Positions 1-13,009 of a stretch of 64,000 bases of DNA are shown in pieces. Source of the stretch: Siderastrea radians (taxonomy: Eukaryota > Cnidaria > Anthozoa > Scleractinia > Rhizangiidae). The notes under the pieces are model-generated. The model saw only the letters and a program-made list of their open reading frames with translations. It made no database searches and had not been told where the DNA came from. A program made the position numbers and the translations under genes. How positions within the stretch are numbered: the stretch's first letter is position 1; each line of letters opens with the position of its first letter. The stretch is from contig OZ024887.1 of the NCBI GenBank assembly GCA_964017195.1, positions 66,137,228 through 66,201,227 of the forward strand, given 5' to 3'.

Positions 1-1767
1 TTCTACGGACCGCTCCACAAGCCGAGATTTGTCGCTAATCTTAAAGGTAAGAAACGTTTTTCTGCTGCGTCAGTGGCTGCATAGCCGATTGGTAAGGGAA
101 TTATACTTGGGTAAGCCTACCCCCCCCCCCTCCCCTCAGTTTGACCACCAACTGGAACTGGAACTGGAACAGTGTAATCCCAGATGCAACTCGTCAGTTA
201 CATACTGGTGAAAATACTCCATTTTGCGAATCATTATTACTAACGTTACCCCAGCTCCAGAGGTCCGTTGTTTAAAAAAGAAAGGAACGTAAATCAACCT
301 CACCCGTTTAGGAGCTCTCTCCTTCTCACAGCAAAAAGTTAACCACTGGCACCCAGAGTATACTAACGGTGTCCATGTACGTTCATATTGTCAGCACTTC
401 AGGGACCCATATCATCTAAAGGAATACGCGAAACAGGTAACCTCTTAATTAGTCTTAAATCTGTTTCATTGCGAGTCGTGTTCTTTTGTATCAAAGTAAG
501 CATAACCAAATATAAAATCATTCAGGATTTGCGATAAGTTTAATTATTAAAGGGGCATAGTCACGAGGATTTCGCAGATTTCTGGTCAAAACTGTGCTAA
601 AATTATCGATAGCTAACTTTATCCATGCCCAGAATTGTGTTTGAACATTTAAAAGAACATATCAACTTAATTTCATTAAGAGAAAACAAACCATGACCAT
701 TTAATATCGCTTTAATGTCAACACGCTGAAAGAATTTGAAAAGTTTAGCCTAATTTTATCAAATTGCAATCCGTTTCCATCCGTTCCATCCGTAGCAACA
801 GACGACAGAAAATAGTTTCAGTGAAGTAATATGGTCTTTGGTAACAAAACTAGACCATAATTTGTGGGCCTTCAGTGATGTGAGGACATGTTTTTGATTT
901 TTAAAATGAACTAAAATAGCGTGACTATGCCCCTTTAAGCCGTTTGTGTTTGTTGGAGAAGAGTCTGCTGTGTTTTTAGTTGTCCTGTACATCAGGAGCT
1001 GTACTTCTCTTTCTTTATCTCTCGTTGAGCGAGAGCGAAAAATCGAAGCTCCCGTGGGGATGTGGAGTGAGAAAATCGAATACCGTAATTGCCCGGGAAC
1101 GCGCGGGAACTGTTGACTCCAAGTCCCGCGAGTGATTTTCCCCCTTCTTCATGCCCTTTATTGACGTCTCGGTTCAAGATGGAGACAAGAGATTGCTGGT
1201 AATGTAAGTTAAGCCACAGTAATTCATTCTTACAGTATGTTGTTACGTTGTTTTCATAATGATCCACAGGGGCAATCCACAGTTTGCAAGGGCACATCTG
1301 CTTCTCAGGTAAAAATAACAATAGTATTCTGTTATGTAATTATTATGGAATGTATTAATGTAACTCTTACGAGGCTGATTTCCCAATGATTTGAGTTCTC
1401 TTAACCTATTGGTTTTCATCCGTCAAGAAAATTATCAGCCGTTAATTGCTTGAGTTTCTTTTAGCTAGCTATGGAAGTTAAATCGTGGCTTTAAACCCAT
1501 CTTAAGCAAGAATTAGATTTTCCGTTACGTTTAGACGCAAACTAATCATGGATCTTTCTTTCTATACAGCGCACTTTCAGTTAGGGTGAAAACAAACGTG
1601 AGTTCATGTTCTTTGAAGTCTTGTTCCAGGCGGCACGAAAATGTAGACAAATTTTATTAACTAAATCTTAACATGGGTTGACTTGAGAAACGTATAGCCT
1701 TTCAACGCCTGCCAACTGAAATATATAAATATTATGGATCATTAAAAGCACCATTTCTGTTTAACAG
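1..1767. other. no supported gene
   Basis: No confident coding region. A C-run lies at about 121-130. A possible first exon (ATG at 1179, donor GTAATG at 1199) sits downstream of a GC-richer stretch at 1020-1180 that could be a promoter. It is not proven to belong to the gene whose first sure exon is 1768-1985. Confidence 0.4.
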
Positions 1768-4286
1768 AAGACGACCCTCATAAGGAGGTGCGCGTTCAGT
1801 GGGTCCGTCTCAGTGGGGTGCTGAGGATGAGTCCTGTAGATGGTACTGCTATTCCACGTCCCCCTTCGGCCAAGGCCCATGAGAATGGTGTCACGGACAA
1901 AGTCCGCGAGTACTGCATTGTTTTTGTGGGTTTTTATCTTCAAGAACAAGCTTTAAAAGATTGGCTGAAAACCTGTGTTAAACCGGTATGTGATACCATA
2001 TCGTAGAATAAAGGACTTTTATCACAGGTTCTTAACGGGCAGGTGCGAGGTGTCTGAGAGGGGCCAACATCTAGTTTCTCCTTATAATAGCAACACGTTA
2101 TCAGGCTAACAGTCCAAAAGAATAAAGAAATAAATCATGATGGGAAGGAATGTAGCCTGCGAGCTGGCTCACTTATTTGGGGAATTTGTGCGCGACAATC
2201 TTGGCGGCGAAAGCCGCGATCTTCACCGGCTCGACTTCCCGGCACCGCCAAGATACTCGCGCGAATAATATCACACTAAGTGAGTCTGCTCGCAGGCTAG
2301 AAGGAATATTGTCGTGATGAGCCACCAATCTTGAGCTCCTAATCCTAACCTAAAGTGTCAGTGTAAATAGTCATATGTTCAGGTGTATTTATATTGAATA
2401 GCTTTCCAGTACTCGCTGACGTACGGTATTCAGGATATATTAACCCTTTAACCCTAATATCAACATGCATATTCTCCTCACTGTTCTTCATATGTTTCTT
2501 ATGGTACCAGTAGGAAGAATTTGCTTAAACATCGAGGTAGTTTATCTTTGGTGATCATATCCTTTATTCTCATGACCTCTGTGTTTCATCAAGTGGTGAT
2601 ATTGTGAGGCGAAATTAGATCCTTGTCGCTATTGGGGTTTAAAAGGTTAAAGCATTCCAATGGAGAAAGATCGAAATGTGTTTTCTTCTTCCGGAGTACC
2701 CTCAATCGTTAGGGAAATCTCCACAGTTTCTACAGAAACTAACCGTTTACTATTAGCCTGGAACATACTGGGGAGGCCTTCATTGTGTTCGGGCGCTTTA
2801 GTTGAACTTTAATTCTTGTTATTAATTTTTAGGCGCCCGAGAAACAGAAATTGAAAACACGGAAGGACTTGTCAAAGAAGGAGATAACAGAGATCAACGT
2901 GAGTGTATACCCAATCTTTTTTTTTTCTCTTGCTTATTTCTCCGTCAATGCCGTTTTGTTTGCCTTCTTTTACAGCAAAGAAGTGGCCAGTTCCTGTCAG
3001 TGATCTTGTTTGATCTCTTTTTTTCTTTTCCGCTCGTGAACGCTGTTTTTTTTAAATTTAGTTTGTTCATGTCAGTAAAGTTGACCAAAAGACCAAACAA
3101 AACAAAAACAACTGATCTTTCGGTCTGTTGTGTCGCTATCACTGAAAGACTTGAATATGCGCATGTGAATAACATACAAGCCATCAAAATGGTACTGCAG
3201 ATGATAATTACGGGTTCTTATCTTTTATATGCATTTGTGAAAAGAAAAATACATTTCAAGTGAGATGTGTAGATACTTTAGAAGATCCTGTAAATTTCCA
3301 ATGCCCTGCAGTCTGTTACATTGTCTTTCAAGGAATGGTTGGGAGAAAATTGGGCGTATATTGCAAACAAAATCAAAATTGTGGATAGAACCATAGTATT
3401 GTAATTGCTGGATTCCTTCCATCTCCGCTAACCCCCTTATCTTGCTCAGTCTAAACACAGGTTTGATCCTCTACCCCCTGGCTGGTTCTACAGTGGCTCA
3501 CATTACGTTAGTCTTACGGGAGACAAGGATAACAATCATCCACGTATCCTATGATTGATTGAGATAGTAATTCTCCTTAATGATTGCTACACATTTCTTT
3601 AATGTTAGTTGAGAGAAGTGGGTATTACGGCTGTGCGATATTTAGGTTGGGCTTGGTGGGGCAACTGTCAGGGAAAAACAACTGTTTTTTCAAGGTCAGG
3701 GAAAAGTCGGGAAATTTTGCCTTCAAGTCGAAAATTCTAAATTAGCCGTAGACCTAAGTTAGTAAAAAGTCGAGGCCATGTCATTTCAGAAAAAACGGTT
3801 ACTGATGAATAGATTTTTGTGCTTTTAGTAAAGGGTTTATCGTGCTTGGTAGTGAATTTTGTTTATCCTGATGGGTGACACCCTCAGTACATTTTTATCA
3901 GCCTGCTTTAAACTGGTCAGAAAGTGCATGTCCCCCCAACGTCGTTTTAGTATCGCAGAATGCTACAAGTTATCTTTAAACTGAAGAAACCCTAAAATGC
4001 AGAAAAACACAAAAGATGCAATGATAAACCAGAACGGAAAACAGCTTCACCAGTGACCATGCACTTCTTAAAATGATTATTTTCAATTAAAGATCTTTCT
4101 TTGTCAAGCGTAGTGTACGTTCGGTGAGAATTTTCTAATGTGTCTTTCCTTAACTACCGGCCAGTACTTGAAACATTCATAGAGGATTACTTAATCAGTG
4201 TCAACGAAGACATCAAGAGAAGGAACATTCAGGTTGACAGTCATCCAGCTGTTGATATATTCACGAGACCTAAGAGCAGCTCATGA
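1768..4286 (+). CDS. unrecognised protein, partial exon chain
   Basis: Two exons fit together well. Exon 1768-1985 follows a good acceptor (TTTCTGTTTAACAG) and ends at donor GTATGT in phase 0. Exon 2833-2898 follows TTTTTAG, keeps phase 0 and ends at GTGAGT. The first encodes a 72-residue stretch containing RMSPVDGTAIPRPP and VFVGFYLQEQALKDWL; the second is a Lys-rich 22-residue piece. A third probable exon, 4165-4286, reads LETFIEDYLISVNEDIKRRN and stops at TGA 4284-4286, but its phase does not join directly to the second, so an exon may be missing. I do not recognise the family; the spacing faintly recalls the C-terminal domain of CobW-type proteins, which is only a guess. The 5' exon is not located: an ATG exon at 1179-1198 and a small exon at 1270-1308 are possible, but their phase does not fit. 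Confidence 0.45.
2153..2299. mobile_element. Mutator-like MITE, 9-bp target duplication
   Basis: The ends are inverted copies: TAGCCTGCGAGC at the left and GCTCGCAGGCTA at the right, with further inner matching (CTCACTTA / TAAGTGAG). It is flanked by GAAGGAATG (2144-2152) and GAAGGAATA (2300-2308), a 9-bp duplication with one mismatch. A 9-bp duplication is typical of Mutator-like elements. It lies in the intron between 1985 and 2833. Confidence 0.75.
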
Positions 4287-4361
4287 TTTGGAGAAAGAAC
4301 AGAAAAAATGCCTGGAGCCCTTAGAACGTGTGTTCACAGAAGCACCTCTGGTGTTCAGCCA

Positions 4362-4541
4362 CGGATAAGGCCATTTCCGAGTTGTCTTGTGCCTCTTTTT
4401 GAAAGCGAGGCCCGGTGCACAACCTTTCATACGAAACTCAGTTTTATTTGCATGTGAATGAAAACTCGTTTTCATATGAAAGGCTGTGCACGAAGACTCG
4501 TTTTGAAAAAGGGGCTCAAGACAACTCGAAAATGGCCTATT
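4362..4541. mobile_element. inverted-repeat MITE
   Basis: The ends match as an inverted repeat (AAGGCCATTTCCGAGTTGTC at the left; the complement of GACAACTCGAAAATGGCCT at the right). The arms continue inward through a second match around TCATATGAAAGG. No coding capacity and no clear target duplication. Confidence 0.65.
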
Positions 4542-4819
4542 GGCGTTAATTTATCACTTAACCGATTGTTTCAAAGGTTGTAAAAGGGTCATCATTGTCA
4601 ACAGTATTTATATTTGCTTTAATGGGCCTTATATTAGACGGGCCTAAGGTTTGACGTCAAAATTGAGCCCGAAGAAGAAACGGAAATGTTGTAAACAAGA
4701 AACAAAAAGAGAAACAAACAAAGCGTGGAGGTTACAAACAGGTTAGTGAGAGGCGTTACATCACTACCGGTTTTACTCCCAAGAAATCGAAACTGAAAAA
4801 GTTCAAAGTCAAATACACC

Positions 4820-5133
4820 TAATTGCAATAACGTTGTCATACGAAAAGGAAAAAAGAATAAAGAAAAAAGTCAAATAGGAATTAATTAGCCATGCAAATT
4901 ACATTCTTAGATCTTCATACTTGTCAAAGCACTTATGGACGACGGTGTGATACTTCAATTTGATATCAGATGAGTTGAAACAAGTTAAATTAGCCACCTA
5001 AAAGACCTTTTGAGCCTTAACCAATCGTCAGAGCAATTCCCTGAATGTAGTTAGCGTGTCTAATTTATTCCTATTTGGGTTTTTTCTTTTACCTTTTTTC
5101 ATTTTTGTATGACAACGTTATTGCAATTAGGTG
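4820..5133. mobile_element. inverted-repeat MITE, ~75-bp arms
   Basis: The left arm starts ACACCTAATTGCAATAACG; the right arm ends with its complement, CGTTATTGCAATTAGGTGT. Matching continues for about 75 bp with small differences into an A-rich inner part (AAATAGGAAT). There is no open frame inside. Confidence 0.75.
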
Positions 5134-5289
5134 TATATTGAAAAAGAACAAACTAAACAAACAGTTAGAGTCATAAGAAAGTATTGCGCTTGATTTGATG
5201 TGTCATTAGAGGATTTCATCCTCAGACTTAATTTAAGGTCACGGCTATTTTGCACAGCCCAATAATAAGTTAGTTATATTACCTTGTGT

Positions 5290-5504
5290 TAAGCCCCAGC
5301 TAAACGATCAAACTTTTTTACGTCCAACGTCATGTTTGTCACACGAAACATTCGGTGGCTAAACGGGCAAACAAAATGTTTGACCAAACATCGGACAGTG
5401 GAAAACCATTTAACTGCAAATTTGAGTGAGGCAGCTAAACAGTAAAACTTGTTCTTCCAACAGCATGTTGGACGAAAATGTGCGATAGTTTAGCAGGGGC
5501 TTTA
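5290..5504. mobile_element. short inverted-repeat MITE
   Basis: The ends pair as AAGCCCCAGCTAAACGATC and GATAGTTTAGCAGGGGCTT, with two mismatches. About 215 bp, without coding capacity. Confidence 0.6.
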
Positions 5505-6567
5505 CTCAAGGATATTACTCAAATGACTGAAAGAATGAACTTCAGATCGTAAGGCGAAAAACTCACTCAGTTCTCCTTCCGTTTAACTACCCTTTCTTTT
5601 TGTGGTTCTGATTTGCTGACAGAACCAATGCAAAGAAGCCAAAATATATTCTCAAAAATTAATCTTCATTGCGGAATGGCAATGGTGTATCGCGTTTCAC
5701 TATAGATTTGTACTGAAAGTTGTATAACGTTTCTGCAATTGAGTTTGCTTCTAACGTACAGTAGTGTGAGTGGTGTGAATTTGGAGTGTCACGCTCCGTA
5801 AAACAGACAGTTAATCATATTACTTGCTGGTTTTGTACAGGTTAATTATCCCGGCAATCAGAATCGGAGGACAGCTTCTAGAAAACCAATTCAAGCAGCT
5901 CAGTATCCAGGCGATCTCTTCCCGCTCACTCGACTCGGAGCGAAATTTCGTGACGTCACTGCATGGCATGATTGACGTAACATTTCGCGCTAAGGCGAGT
6001 GATCCGGGTTTTGGGCTGCAACTCAAGAACACAAGTAAACTTAAGTTGGTTTTCTGAAGCTACCATCAATTTTGACGCTTCACGCTGTAAACTCATTTAT
6101 CAGTTTTTAAACATGATAGATTTCTTGTCGTCTTTGTTCATACCCCGTTTCGTATAGTTGGTTACATATTTTTTCTACTTTTTGCCATGCATAAAAAAGT
6201 TTGGTGTTTTTGTTACCATATTTTGTTACTCCACTTACCACTTAAGCCCAAGAACATTGAAACAGAAAAGTTATAAGTTAAAGAAAGTGTGAACCTTTAT
6301 ATTTATTAAACATCATATGAACGAGATCTTTGGTTTTGTTTCTTAAGTAAGAACGGGGGTTGGGATTGAGTGTATCCAGCTGGTTTCTGTACGCAAGGTT
6401 ATTTACTGTAAATAGAGGGCGTGTAATCTTCACTAGTGGAGAACTTAACCACGGCAGCTGTTTTGAAGGCCTGTGGTAACTCTTGAAATAGGAAATTGTT
6501 AGATTAAAATTTAACGTAGAGTCCCTTTCTTAAAATCTATTTTTCATTTTCTTAGAAAATACAAGTT

Positions 6568-7060
6568 AGGGGCCGATTACATGGGGCGGGCTGGCTCGGT
6601 TTGCTGGGATCTCGGCACGTCTGTTAAACACACTAAAAATCAACTTCGCGATTACATGAAAAAGTCTCAGCCAGGCTAGCTGGGATCCCACCATCGCGAT
6701 GCCGGGATCTCGGCTAGACGGGCTGAAAATTTACCGTGTAATCGTGATTGCCGGGCCAACACTTTCCCGTCATTAAATTTCGCTTCAAAGCAAAATGGCT
6801 CACCAGAAGATCGATGTTTCTCTTTCTACATAACACATAAGGTTTAACAGACCATAAAGCTACATAAAACTTAAAATAATACACAAAAATAATGGATAAG
6901 CGAAAAAGAAAATCTGTGATGCGGCAGTCTTTTCACACAACAGGCGCAGCCGCAGGTGCGCTAGCTCGCCTCAAGTAATAACCGGGCTGAGCAGTCATCT
7001 GGGCAAAATGAGTCAGCCCGCCTAACCGGGCCAGCCCACCTCATGAAATCGGCCGCTAAG
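6568..7060. mobile_element. GC-rich inverted-repeat MITE, ~490 bp
   Basis: The left end GGGGCCGATTACATGGGG is mirrored at the right end by CTCATGAAATCGGCCGC. Inner GC-rich blocks of GGGCTGGC and its complement GCCAGCCC also pair. There is no coding region. Confidence 0.6.
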
Positions 7061-7634
7061 AGTATGGCTGTTGCCCTCATTAACGGGTTAAAATATGAAA
7101 GGAATATTGAATATTATGCCTACGTGAATCATAAATTCGCGTTTACCAGAGAAAAATGAATAACGAGCAGCGTAAAGGTAAAAATCGATACTGACTGGAG
7201 CATGGTGCTGATCAGTAATGATGTCCAGCAAGTACAATGCTAATCGCCCACAAAAAAGAAAAAAAAAAAAGCAGCGGTGAGTATTCACTGCCATGGTATT
7301 CTGCTCACAAGCCCGATGTTTCTGCTGGGTAAATTGCTATAAATCCATCGCAAGGTGTACACCCGCCATTTTGTAAGGTTTTATTGACGGTTCGCTGGTA
7401 GCCATTTATATACCAGACACAGCATGGGATAGTTTCTTGTTCAAGGAGGAGAACTCGATTTCGCGAACTGAGAGCACGAAATTAAAAAACACGCTTCACT
7501 GCAAGGCACTGTCAACTGCTCGATTCTTACCTGGCTCTGTTCCGACAATGTCGGAAAGATTTGTAATCATAGGAAGACACACTGAATGACTCGTACTGAA
7601 AAGCGGTATAATAAAGAGTTATGCTTATTGGCTG

Positions 7635-7851
7635 TAGACTGCTAGCAGTCTCTTTCTGGATAGTCGAGAGGGCGAGCGGAAACCTAGAGCTCGAGCTATC
7701 AACAGCGCGAGACTGGAGCCAGGAGAAAAAAACGGGAAGAGACTGCCTCTCCCCCAGCTCCCCTTCGCTCGTTCGCTCCACTTTTCGGCCATTTCGCTCA
7801 GCTATTTCGCGCGCCCTCTCAACTATCCAGAAAGGGACTGCCAGCAGTCTA
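7635..7851. mobile_element. Mutator-like MITE, perfect 9-bp target duplication
   Basis: TAGACTGCTAGCAGTCTC opens the element and its near complement closes it (GACTGCCAGCAGTCTA). The arms continue through TTTCTGGATAGT and a GAGAGGGCG block. The flanks are identical 9-mers, TATTGGCTG at 7626-7634 and 7852-7860. Together with its 217-bp size this marks a non-autonomous Mutator-like insertion. Confidence 0.85.
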
Positions 7852-7959
7852 TATTGGCTGTGTGTGGATGAACTTAACAGACCCCAGCCCCTCCCCTCCA
7901 TCCGGATATTTTTATACCACAGCCAGGGCTGACTCCACGGCAACCGTGGATTAATCGAC

Positions 7960-8620
7960 GGGCATTTCTTTCATTTCGTTCATTGTCTACTTCACCTCCC
8001 TATCCAGAGGAAGGCTCTGTGTTTTTATTTTAACACTGTCAGGAGTTAACGTTTAAACGAATTCTTTGCCAAGATGCTGCTGTTGCTGTTGGTGATGTCG
8101 TGACTTCATCTGAAGCTCTTCACGGATGGTATGTTTATTTTTTAATATCGTTTCTCCCATTTTAGTTTGTTGACTGATAGAAATTTCACTTATACAACAA
8201 CATTTTTATGGCGTGAAGATATTGCTATAGTTGCCAAGTGCTAATGATACATGTCCTTGTAGTATTTCTTTTGAATAACGCTGAAAAACAATTGTAGTAC
8301 CACATTAAATGTTACGCGGGCTTTTAAAGAAATCATATTTAATAATATTTGACATTATTTGTTGCATGGGTACATTCTGCAACTTAAATTAAAATTAATA
8401 AATAGATGTTAGATGAAAATTAAAATTCATTAAATCAAAATTAATTTTAAATCAAAATATTGTACCTTTCTTTTTTAAATGTGTTAGTTTCGTTATGTTA
8501 ACATGCAGGGAATTCCTGTGATTTATGCATACACATACAATGCTTGAAACAGAAACAAAAACTTATTTGTCTCAGATATATAATTAGAACATTGTCACAC
8601 CCACTCAGCCAATCAGTGTC
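7960..8620. repeat. diverged duplicate, copy 1 (paired with 13010-14300)
   Basis: Colinear similarity to 13010-14300: the strings CACGGATGGTATGTT (8132-8146 and about 13150-13165), TTTTAGTTTGTTGA, then CATGGGTAC...CAACTTAAAT and TTTGTCTCA...AT recur in the same order. Each copy has an ATG-rich stretch ending in a splice-donor-like GGATG|GTATGTT, so these may be first exons or promoters of duplicated genes. No protein can be assigned. Confidence 0.6.
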
Positions 8621-11600
8621 CAGCATTTTGTAAACTGTCTTGAATTAAAAGTGGCGGCGGCTTTGAAGCACAGGGAAATTACGGGGTAAAATTAGTCTTC
8701 ACAGAGAATTTTTACATCCATTTGTAGTTCTATATAGTCATTAGTATGCTCTATCTCATAGAGCATACTAACGAGGAATTGTTTTCCTTTGTTGAAAGCC
8801 TCATCAGTATGCTCTACATAAAGACTGACGTGTATTATTGCTAAAATTGGTGGAATAGCCGATAAACGCATGAAATGGTTTGGTGCGGTCAGAAACATTG
8901 TAGCGTGGCATTAGCGAGGTGGCCCTGGAACCACAATAAAAACAAAAGGCGAATGGAACAATTAAACATGCATAGTAATAGTAGTAGGCGTGCGAACAAG
9001 AAATATAAACTGTTGAAACAGCGGTATGATTTCATGAACTGTGAAATTTGGCGCGAAACACCAGAGTCGTGAGAACCCCATCGTTGCAGTTAACGTAACA
9101 TTTAGCGCAAACCCGGTAAGCAGTTTCCTCGTCTATTTTGCTCTAACGACATTTTGTTTATTCGCTATCGTCCAATAACATCAATCTCACCTCAACACGG
9201 ATAATTTCTACCAAAGGACGCTCAGACTAAATTTATATTTCCTCATATCTCTGAGCTCGGGTCTGGCAGGAACCTGTTTGGCTGTTAAAACCCGCGATAA
9301 CCTCCATTTCATTTTCTGGTCGATCGTAAGCGCTTCGATTCCTCGATACAGTAAGGCCTGGTGTACTTTGTCAGGTTTTTGAGGGTGCTCAGTTGATGGC
9401 GACCAGGCGTACATACTTCATTCCCATTCAGAGCACCCGAGCTGACACCTTTCCGGCTTTCGAAATCCGTGGAAAGAGCGTATTTAACTTTATACAGCGA
9501 TAATTTTACTACATTCATTGTCCGTCCCCATCAGGAGAAATAATAGACGAGGAGATCGTAGGTCGTTAGATGAAGAAGAAAGAACTTCAAAGAAATCCAA
9601 GATGGCGAATAACCTCGAAGAAGATCTCGTGAATGGCACAACAATGTAAACGTATTGATTAGACGAAGATCTCGCGGAAACAAGTCTTCTTGAGTTCAAA
9701 AAGAGTGCTTATTAACATCCAAACTTTTGCATCCTCTGTCATCGCCGATAACCAAGGGATTAGAAAAGAAATCTAAGGTCTTGGAACCTCGGTGAACGTA
9801 ATGAACCAAGAAGAACTCAACAATCAGGCGTCCCTCCAAAAACCTAAAGGCCAGAACACGGCTTTAAGAATTTCTTGACTGCGACGAATATCCAGCTTAA
9901 AGCAACTGCTCATTAATAGATCTAGAGATGCAAGGCAACGAATAAGAAAAACCTTGGGAAAACTTTGACATCTTGGAACTGAGCACCTGATTCACGCAAG
10001 AATTCCTAAGCCCGGCCCGCAAGACTCGTGTTCACGCACACCAGCAAAGAAAACGTAGCTGAAGCCCTTGATTTTATTTCCATTCGAACTTGAGGATATT
10101 GAAATAGAGATACAAAATAAATCAAGGCAAACCTGTTAATAGCAAGGTTTGATAGCTGCAAAATGAAACCGAAAATTTGTACAGAACGTGCAGAACTTGG
10201 AAATGCGCAAATGCCAGACTTATTTCAGTCCTAGCAAATAGGAAATTGTGAAGAATTTTTATTGATAACTGGGTTAATTTTTGGCCGGATGCAGGGCATC
10301 GGAAAACTCCTTTCTCTTCGCACCGCTTCGTAAACCTCCTCTGTTTTTGTTTTTTACTTAACCTGACAGCTATTTTTTTGTCTTGTCTTGCCGGTTTTCG
10401 TCCGATCCAGCCCTTTGCAGGCCCAACTATGCAAAGTTTACTAACTTTTTCTTTAGACCGAAAGTCAGCTGTTGAGAAGTCCCTTGCCACTGCATTTCTT
10501 TTCGCATATCGATCTCACACCTTATCTTTGACCAAAAATTCCATTCTTTGAACATGAGAGGGCTGAATAATACATTAAAAAAGCGCTGGTTTGTTTTAGA
10601 TGGTTACACAACCAAAAAACTCCCAACGGTACGCTTAAACCTCGCACCTGGGAGGACGAATGCGGTGGGAAAGGATCTTTTTTGCATGATCAGCCAAAGT
10701 GCCACGACACTAATTGATCAGCAGAGGACTCACATCGCATACTTGTAAGCATTTACACCCTAAACGATGTCAAACAGCAATGGAAATTCATGCTTCAAAG
10801 ATCTCAAAAACAACTTATCTAAGCTGACTTATAGTCAGTACTTTCACTTGTGTCAGTTGTCAACTCTGAAGAATATGGGATGCAAGCAAAACATCGAAAG
10901 CGCAAAAAAAATTTACTGCCTCTGAAAAGAAACATGACGGTTTAAAAATGACCAACTTTGAAATTACGGAATTGTCCCTGAAAATAGTTTGGATTTAATA
11001 CACGAATTGCCGAAATCAATAAATCCCCATCTGGACTTCTTTTTAGTGAACCTGATTCGATCCTTATTTTTCGCCGCCTTCTTTAATTTTTCTTGTATTT
11101 GTTTGTGTAGCCTCTTTTTCGCCTTTCTTTTCCGTGGAACGGCGCCTAGCTAAGTTTTCAAGAAAGAGGAAAATTTTACCTGGAAAGAGTACAAGGAGAA
11201 TAGCCAAATTTTGCCATCGACTTGGCAAGAAAACTTTTCCATCAAGGTGGGTTGTCTTCAAAGCGCCAAAGCGCCAGCAAAATAGAAAAAAATAAAGAAA
11301 AGAAATCACCAAAACGGAGTACGAAAAATCGCCGAAAAGTTGGTCAATCCAATTTTCTTAAAACTGCCGGAAATTGATAGAAACGTTTACTAGTTGCAGG
11401 GCCCAATTTGGTCTATTTGGCCGCAATGTAGATGAAAATGCTATTTTCCGGAACACCTCAAGGAGCAAATAGCCGAGTTAAAGGAACCCAATATCTGTTT
11501 AGGATAGCGAACGAGTTTCTTAGACGTGGGGAGAGATTTTAGACTACCAACATGACCCATACAATAGTTTATGTAGCGGCACCTTAAATAAAGATGTTCA

Positions 11601-13009
11601 TGTTCACCAGACTGGCATAAATGGGTGTAGCCCAAGGAGACTTGTAGGACCAACCGCGAGTGTGCCTCAAATCAGCAAAATATAAACCTCCTCTTCTAGC
11701 ATTCAGGTTTTTTGCGCTGGCACTGCTATTCCCCCCTGCATGTTTGCGTGCGCGTCTTGACGTCTCCTGTAGTGCGACACTCGTGACTCTTTGCGATGTC
11801 AGTACAGCCAAAGCTCCGGGAAACAGAAAGTGTCCCCAGCTGAAGCTCGCGAATGATCTAAGTCGACTTGTCCCCCCGATATCGTGCTTACGTTTGTCGT
11901 TCTGTGGGTCTTTTGTGGTCAGTTATGTCGTAAAATATGACCTTATATTAGTCAAACATGGTCAAGAACAATCGGAAGTGAGCTGTGGTTCCGGCGAGCT
12001 GATCTGTCAGCTGTGACGCAAGCTCACTGTTACTATTATTAGTTGATGAAAGAGAGCGAACTTGAAAGAATGCTTGTTTGAAAAGCTGTCATTCGCAATA
12101 CAAGATCCACTGCGTCACAAGAGGCTGCGAGATACCGAGTTGCAGCATACGGAAAGGCGTAAAAACATTTTAATAAAAAAGCATAACAAAAAGACAAAAA
12201 GAACCAAGAAAAATGCTAGGCAACGGTTTGGAATTGTTAACACTTCATTAGTCACGGCAGTTGAGTATTTCGCACTCTATAGTCGCTTTTGTCAATTCTT
12301 GTAGCATTGTTAAAGTCAATTAAATGTTCATTTGTCCAAGCGTGACTTGAAATATTTGAGCCTTTTGTACACTGGTTGACGTTTCTCATACAGCGAAATC
12401 GAACTAACACATCTTTTCTGGGTTTGATTTCTGAGCTGAATTACATAGCTCAATCATCTTAACATGACTTAATCGAAAATCTACCACAAGGTCCGACCAA
12501 AACAAAAAAAAACTTGGTATGAAGCGTGATCTTAGACGGAATAATTATCTCCTACAACCTGGCAAGCGAAAGTTGCCTGAAATAAGTACATCGTAAGGGC
12601 GAGTAGAAAAAATGCTTCGTAAACACTACTTTTCTTGAATTTATAATTTAGTGAAGCTGACAGTCAATCTTATTACCCCGGCATCTCATATTTTCAAATT
12701 ATAAAGCCTCACGTAATCTTTACTTAGCATTCACTTTCACTAAAATCTACTGTTAAATTATAAAATCTTAGGCAACTGGTTTGACTGTTCATTTAGTGCC
12801 GTATATGTTGGGGGTCTGACCTCATAGGTCGGGATGTTATATTATGGGTTGGGATATAAGTCGGGGTGTTATGTTATAGGTCTTGGTGGGGGCGTGATAT
12901 TGGGGTCATATATAAATGTAACTCCAACAGTAGTAGGGATGTCAGGGCTCGCTCATGCACAACAACAATCGATTCATCAACGAGTGTTTCTTTCATTTCT
13001 GTGTGCCGC
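8621..13009. other. gene-free stretch
   Basis: I see no exon, transposon boundary or RNA gene that I can support. A short hairpin (GTATGCTCTAT / ATAGAGCATAC) sits near 8746-8772. The longest open frames (about 120 codons near 10,122-10,490 and 11,660-12,016) show no family motif and have low-complexity or chance composition. Confidence 0.5.

Noticed and set aside
1830..1850. Possible hammerhead ribozyme (GCTGAGGATGAGTCC)
   Set aside because: The invariant CUGAUGA core is not present and no matching GAAA with stems was found; the sequence is part of a coding exon.
1761..1949. Minus-strand frame opposite 1768-1985
   Set aside because: The plus strand has matched splice sites and phase with the next exon; the minus frame has none.
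7527..7943. 138-codon minus-strand frame
   Set aside because: It reads through the Mutator-like MITE at 7635-7851 and its flanks; composition follows the inverted repeat.
11660..12016. 118-codon plus-strand frame
   Set aside because: No motif, no splice context and no promoter; judged chance.
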